Of a stretch of 64,000 nucleotides of DNA, positions 63,196 through 64,000 are shown piece by piece. The notes below the pieces were generated by a model. The model was not told where the DNA came from. It worked only from the letters and a program-made list of their open reading frames with translations, and made no database searches. Origin of the DNA: Anoxybacillus mongoliensis (lineage in GTDB: Bacteria; Bacillota; Bacilli; Bacillales; Anoxybacillaceae); NCBI RefSeq assembly GCF_014201515.1, contig NZ_JACHEQ010000004.1, positions 62,001 to 126,000 on the forward strand, written 5' to 3'. A program made the translations under genes and the position numbers. Numbering within the stretch: position 1 is the stretch's first letter; each line of letters begins with the position of its first letter.

Positions 63196-64000
63196 AAAAG
63201 TTATGGGGAGGACGGTTTACAAAAACAGCAGCACAATGGGTCGATGATTTTGGCGCATCGATCCATTTTGACCAACAACTCGTCGAAGAAGACATTGAAG
63301 GAAGTATCGCGCATGTGACGATGCTCGGTGAATGTGGCATTTTACCAAAAGAAGATGTCGAAACGATTAAAAAAGGGTTAATGGAGTTATTAGAAAAAGC
63401 GAGAAATGGTGAACTTTCCTTTTCTGTTGCCTATGAAGATATTCATTTAAACATTGAAAAAATGTTGATTGATGAAATTGGTTCTGTTGGAGGGAAACTT
63501 CATACAGGAAGAAGTCGAAACGATCAAGTTGCGACGGATATGCATTTATATTTGCGAAAACGGGTCATCGAGATCATCGAGCTAATTCGTCAATTGCAAC
63601 ATGTGCTTGTGGAAAAAGCAGAACAGCATATTGAAACGCTTATTCCTGGTTATACGCACTTGCAACGAGCACAACCGATTTCATTTGCTCATCATTTGAT
63701 GGCGTATGTATGGATGTTTGAACGTGATCGAGAGCGATTTAAAGAATCGTTAAAGCGGATTAACAAATCGCCGCTTGGTGCGGGAGCGCTCGCAGGGACG
63801 ACGTTTCCGATCGATCGTCATTTGACAGCCAAACTTCTCGGTTTTGATAGCATATATGAAAACAGCTTAGATGCGGTGAGCGATCGTGACTTTATTATCG
63901 AATTTTTAAGCCATAGTTCCCTTTTGATGATGCATTTATCTCGCTTTTGTGAAGAGCTTATTCTTTGGTCGAGTCAAGAGTTTCAGTTTATTGAAATAGA
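63192..64000 (+). CDS. argH: argininosuccinate lyase, N-terminal part
   Basis: The first 269 codons of argH; the frame runs off the window end. It splits argininosuccinate into arginine and fumarate. Seen: [17 protein letters not shown] at the start, EDIHLNIE, and [13 protein letters not shown]. The GSS-signature loop lies beyond the window. The start is the GTG overlapping the argG stop, with AAGGTGAACGT upstream. Confidence 0.95.
   Translation, partial: MKKLWGGRFTKTAAQWVDDFGASIHFDQQLVEEDIEGSIAHVTMLGECGILPKEDVETIKKGLMELLEKARNGELSFSVAYEDIHLNIEKMLIDEIGSVGGKLHTGRSRNDQVATDMHLYLRKRVIEIIELIRQLQHVLVEKAEQHIETLIPGYTHLQRAQPISFAHHLMAYVWMFERDRERFKESLKRINKSPLGAGALAGTTFPIDRHLTAKLLGFDSIYENSLDAVSDRDFIIEFLSHSSLLMMHLSRFCEELILWSSQEFQFIEI

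Overview
The window reads as chromosomal core DNA of a spore-forming Bacillaceae, most likely a thermophilic Anoxybacillus/Geobacillus relative (inference). The reasons are: AT-leaning base composition with strong GGAGG-type ribosome binding sites; sporulation genes (sspA-type SASP, ytfJ/gerW); CcpA, AcuABC, bacillithiol-type YtxJ and EzrA/SftA; and a gene order that follows the Bacillus subtilis ytz-yt*-argGH region almost gene for gene. No phage, plasmid, IS, CRISPR, rRNA or tRNA gene was seen.

Layout. 1-5 kb: end of rsuA, DeoR-type regulator ytzE, dipeptidase pepV, an MFS exporter, RNA cyclic phosphodiesterase thpR, and an lrgAB pair. 5-10 kb: an unrecognised conserved protein, a c-di-GMP EAL protein, type I pullulanase amyX, kinase-like ytmP. 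10-16 kb: ytzH, trmB, lactonase ytnP, PepSY protein ytzB, then the operon M42 peptidase - DUF84 NTPase - ytpP - ytpQ - ytpR. 16-25 kb: DNA translocase sftA, a nicotinate phosphoribosyltransferase, murC, stress operon ytxGHJ, an M29 aminopeptidase, and a large FtsA-like actin-fold protein with a repeat tail. 25-32 kb: aroA, ccpA, and the acetate module acuABC / acsA. 32-40 kb: a class A PBP, tyrS with a T-box leader, rpsD with a long leader, GGDEF protein ytrP, ytsP, hisJ. 40-46.5 kb: ezrA, brnQ, cysteine desulfurase - thiI, SASP.

46.6-56.3 kb is the only clearly accessory block. It holds a stand-alone acyl-CoA synthetase, then a LIV-type ABC uptake operon (livG, livH, livM, livK, livF) interleaved with a long-chain-type acyl-CoA ligase and closed by a PaaK-like protein lacking the normal ATP-binding signature. 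A perfect match to a CcpA cre operator lies in its leader. I read it as a catabolite-repressed system that imports a carboxylic acid and activates it to a CoA thioester; the substrate is unknown.

56.3-64 kb returns to the conserved backbone: NAD kinase, ytfI-ytfJ, tpx, ytxK, ackA, a GC-rich intergenic repeat, a small hypothetical gene, and argG-argH (argH cut by the window end).

Carbon control is a theme. ccpA itself, acuABC/acsA, ackA and the LIV/acyl-CoA operon all lie here, and each has a cre-like sequence at its promoter, of varying quality. Starts were chosen by Shine-Dalgarno (SD) spacing and remembered homologues, so several differ from the longest open frame. Without a database search, substrate specificities and the genus are inferences.
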